The position numbers were made by a program, and so were the translations under genes. This document shows, piece by piece, positions 6,835-7,280 of a stretch of 7,280 nt of DNA. How positions within the stretch are numbered: the first letter of the stretch is position 1; each line of letters opens with the position of its first letter. A model generated the notes under the pieces. The model did no database searches, was not told where the DNA came from, and saw only the letters and a program-made list of their open reading frames with translations. The stretch is from an uncultured Saprospiraceae bacterium. GTDB lineage: Bacteria; Bacteroidota; Bacteroidia; Chitinophagales; Saprospiraceae. Where the stretch lies: NCBI GenBank assembly GCA_937973565.1, contig CALJKQ010000003.1, forward strand, positions 1 to 7,280, in the 5' to 3' direction.

Positions 6835-7280
6835 ATGGGAAAAATCAAGGTAGCCATCAATGGCTTTGGTAGAATTGGAAGATTGGTCTACAGACAGATT
6901 TACAACATGGAAGGTATTGATGTTGTTGCCATCAACGACCTTACAGATGCAGCATCTTTGGCACATCTTCTCAAGTACGATACAGCACAAGGCAGATTCA
7001 ATGAAAAAGTGGAAGCTACAGAGGGCGCGATTGTGGTCAATGGAGATAAAATCAATATCTATGCACAGAAGGATCCATCCCAAATTCCATGGGGCAACCA
7101 CGATGTAGATGTTGTTCTGGAGTGCACCGGATTCTTCACTTCTGATGAAAAAGCAGCGCTTCACCTAAAAGCGGGTGCAAAAAAAGTAGTAATTTCTGCT
7201 CCAGCTACGGGTGATTTGAAAACGATTGTATTCAATGTAAACCACCAAATTCTGGATGGCTCCGAAACCATCATCAGCTG
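6835..7280 (+). CDS. gap: Glyceraldehyde-3-phosphate dehydrogenase, N-terminal part
   Basis: This cytoplasmic glycolytic enzyme oxidises and phosphorylates glyceraldehyde 3-phosphate to 1,3-bisphosphoglycerate with NAD+. The 148 complete codons visible start MGKIKVAINGFGRIGR, the Rossmann dinucleotide-binding motif (residues 4-16). INDL follows, with Asp35 at the position that usually binds the adenosine ribose of NAD and favours NAD over NADP. Further landmarks are LAHLLKYDTAQGRF, PWGNHDVDVVLECTGFF and KKVVISAPATGDLKTIVFNVNH. The window ends at SETIIS, a few residues before the expected catalytic S-C-T-T-N segment, so the active-site cysteine and the catalytic domain are not seen. The start ATG follows a plausible leader and promoter. 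The gene is complete as far as it goes, with no frameshift. It lies 93 bases after the HELVH gene and probably has its own promoter. Confidence 0.98.
   Translation, partial: MGKIKVAINGFGRIGRLVYRQIYNMEGIDVVAINDLTDAASLAHLLKYDTAQGRFNEKVEATEGAIVVNGDKINIYAQKDPSQIPWGNHDVDVVLECTGFFTSDEKAALHLKAGAKKVVISAPATGDLKTIVFNVNHQILDGSETIIS

Noticed and set aside
1..7280. CRISPR arrays, insertion sequences, phage genes, tRNAs or long direct repeats
   Set aside because: I scanned both strands by eye and saw no regularly spaced repeats, transposase motifs or cloverleaf-like sequences.

Overview
The window comes from a chromosomal, housekeeping-type region of a Bacteroidota bacterium, probably not a mobile or accessory segment. 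Four things point there. Coding starts lack clear Shine-Dalgarno sequences. Two promoter -7 elements read TATATTTG, matching the Bacteroidota TAnnTTTG consensus. One protein combines TPR, PD40 beta-propeller and SPOR-like segments, a style common in this phylum. The guaA, TrmH-family and LolC/E-like sequences also look like Bacteroidota versions. The class or family cannot be fixed from sequence alone. Composition is moderately AT-rich, with very AT-rich intergenic stretches.

Layout. Bases 1-458 hold the 3' end of guaA (GMP synthase). It is followed on the same strand, with overlap or almost no spacing, by a lipoprotein with a type 1 periplasmic-binding-protein-like domain (about 415-1740) and by trmH (1743-2414). 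These three look like one transcription unit. On the opposite strand, 2455-4506 encodes a large exported protein with TPR, PD40 and two SPOR-like domains. Its intrinsic terminator is embedded in the last codons of trmH. An AT-rich divergent region (4507-4735) separates it from a rightward pair: a LolC/LolE-type FtsX-family permease (4736-6043) and a protein with a HELVH zinc-binding-like motif (6043-6741), joined by a TGATG stop/start overlap. After a short promoter-containing gap, gap (GAPDH) starts at 6835 and runs off the window just before its catalytic cysteine.

How they fit together. guaA (purine synthesis), trmH (tRNA ribose methylation) and gap (central carbon metabolism) are core functions. 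The other four genes mostly concern the envelope: a lipoprotein, a peptidoglycan-associated-type exported protein, a lipoprotein-release-type permease and a putative metalloprotein coupled to it. The least described parts are the HELVH protein and its coupling to the permease, and the TPR-PD40-SPOR-SPOR architecture, which has no OmpA domain. I see no CRISPR array, insertion sequence, tRNA, rRNA, phage gene or clear defence system here.
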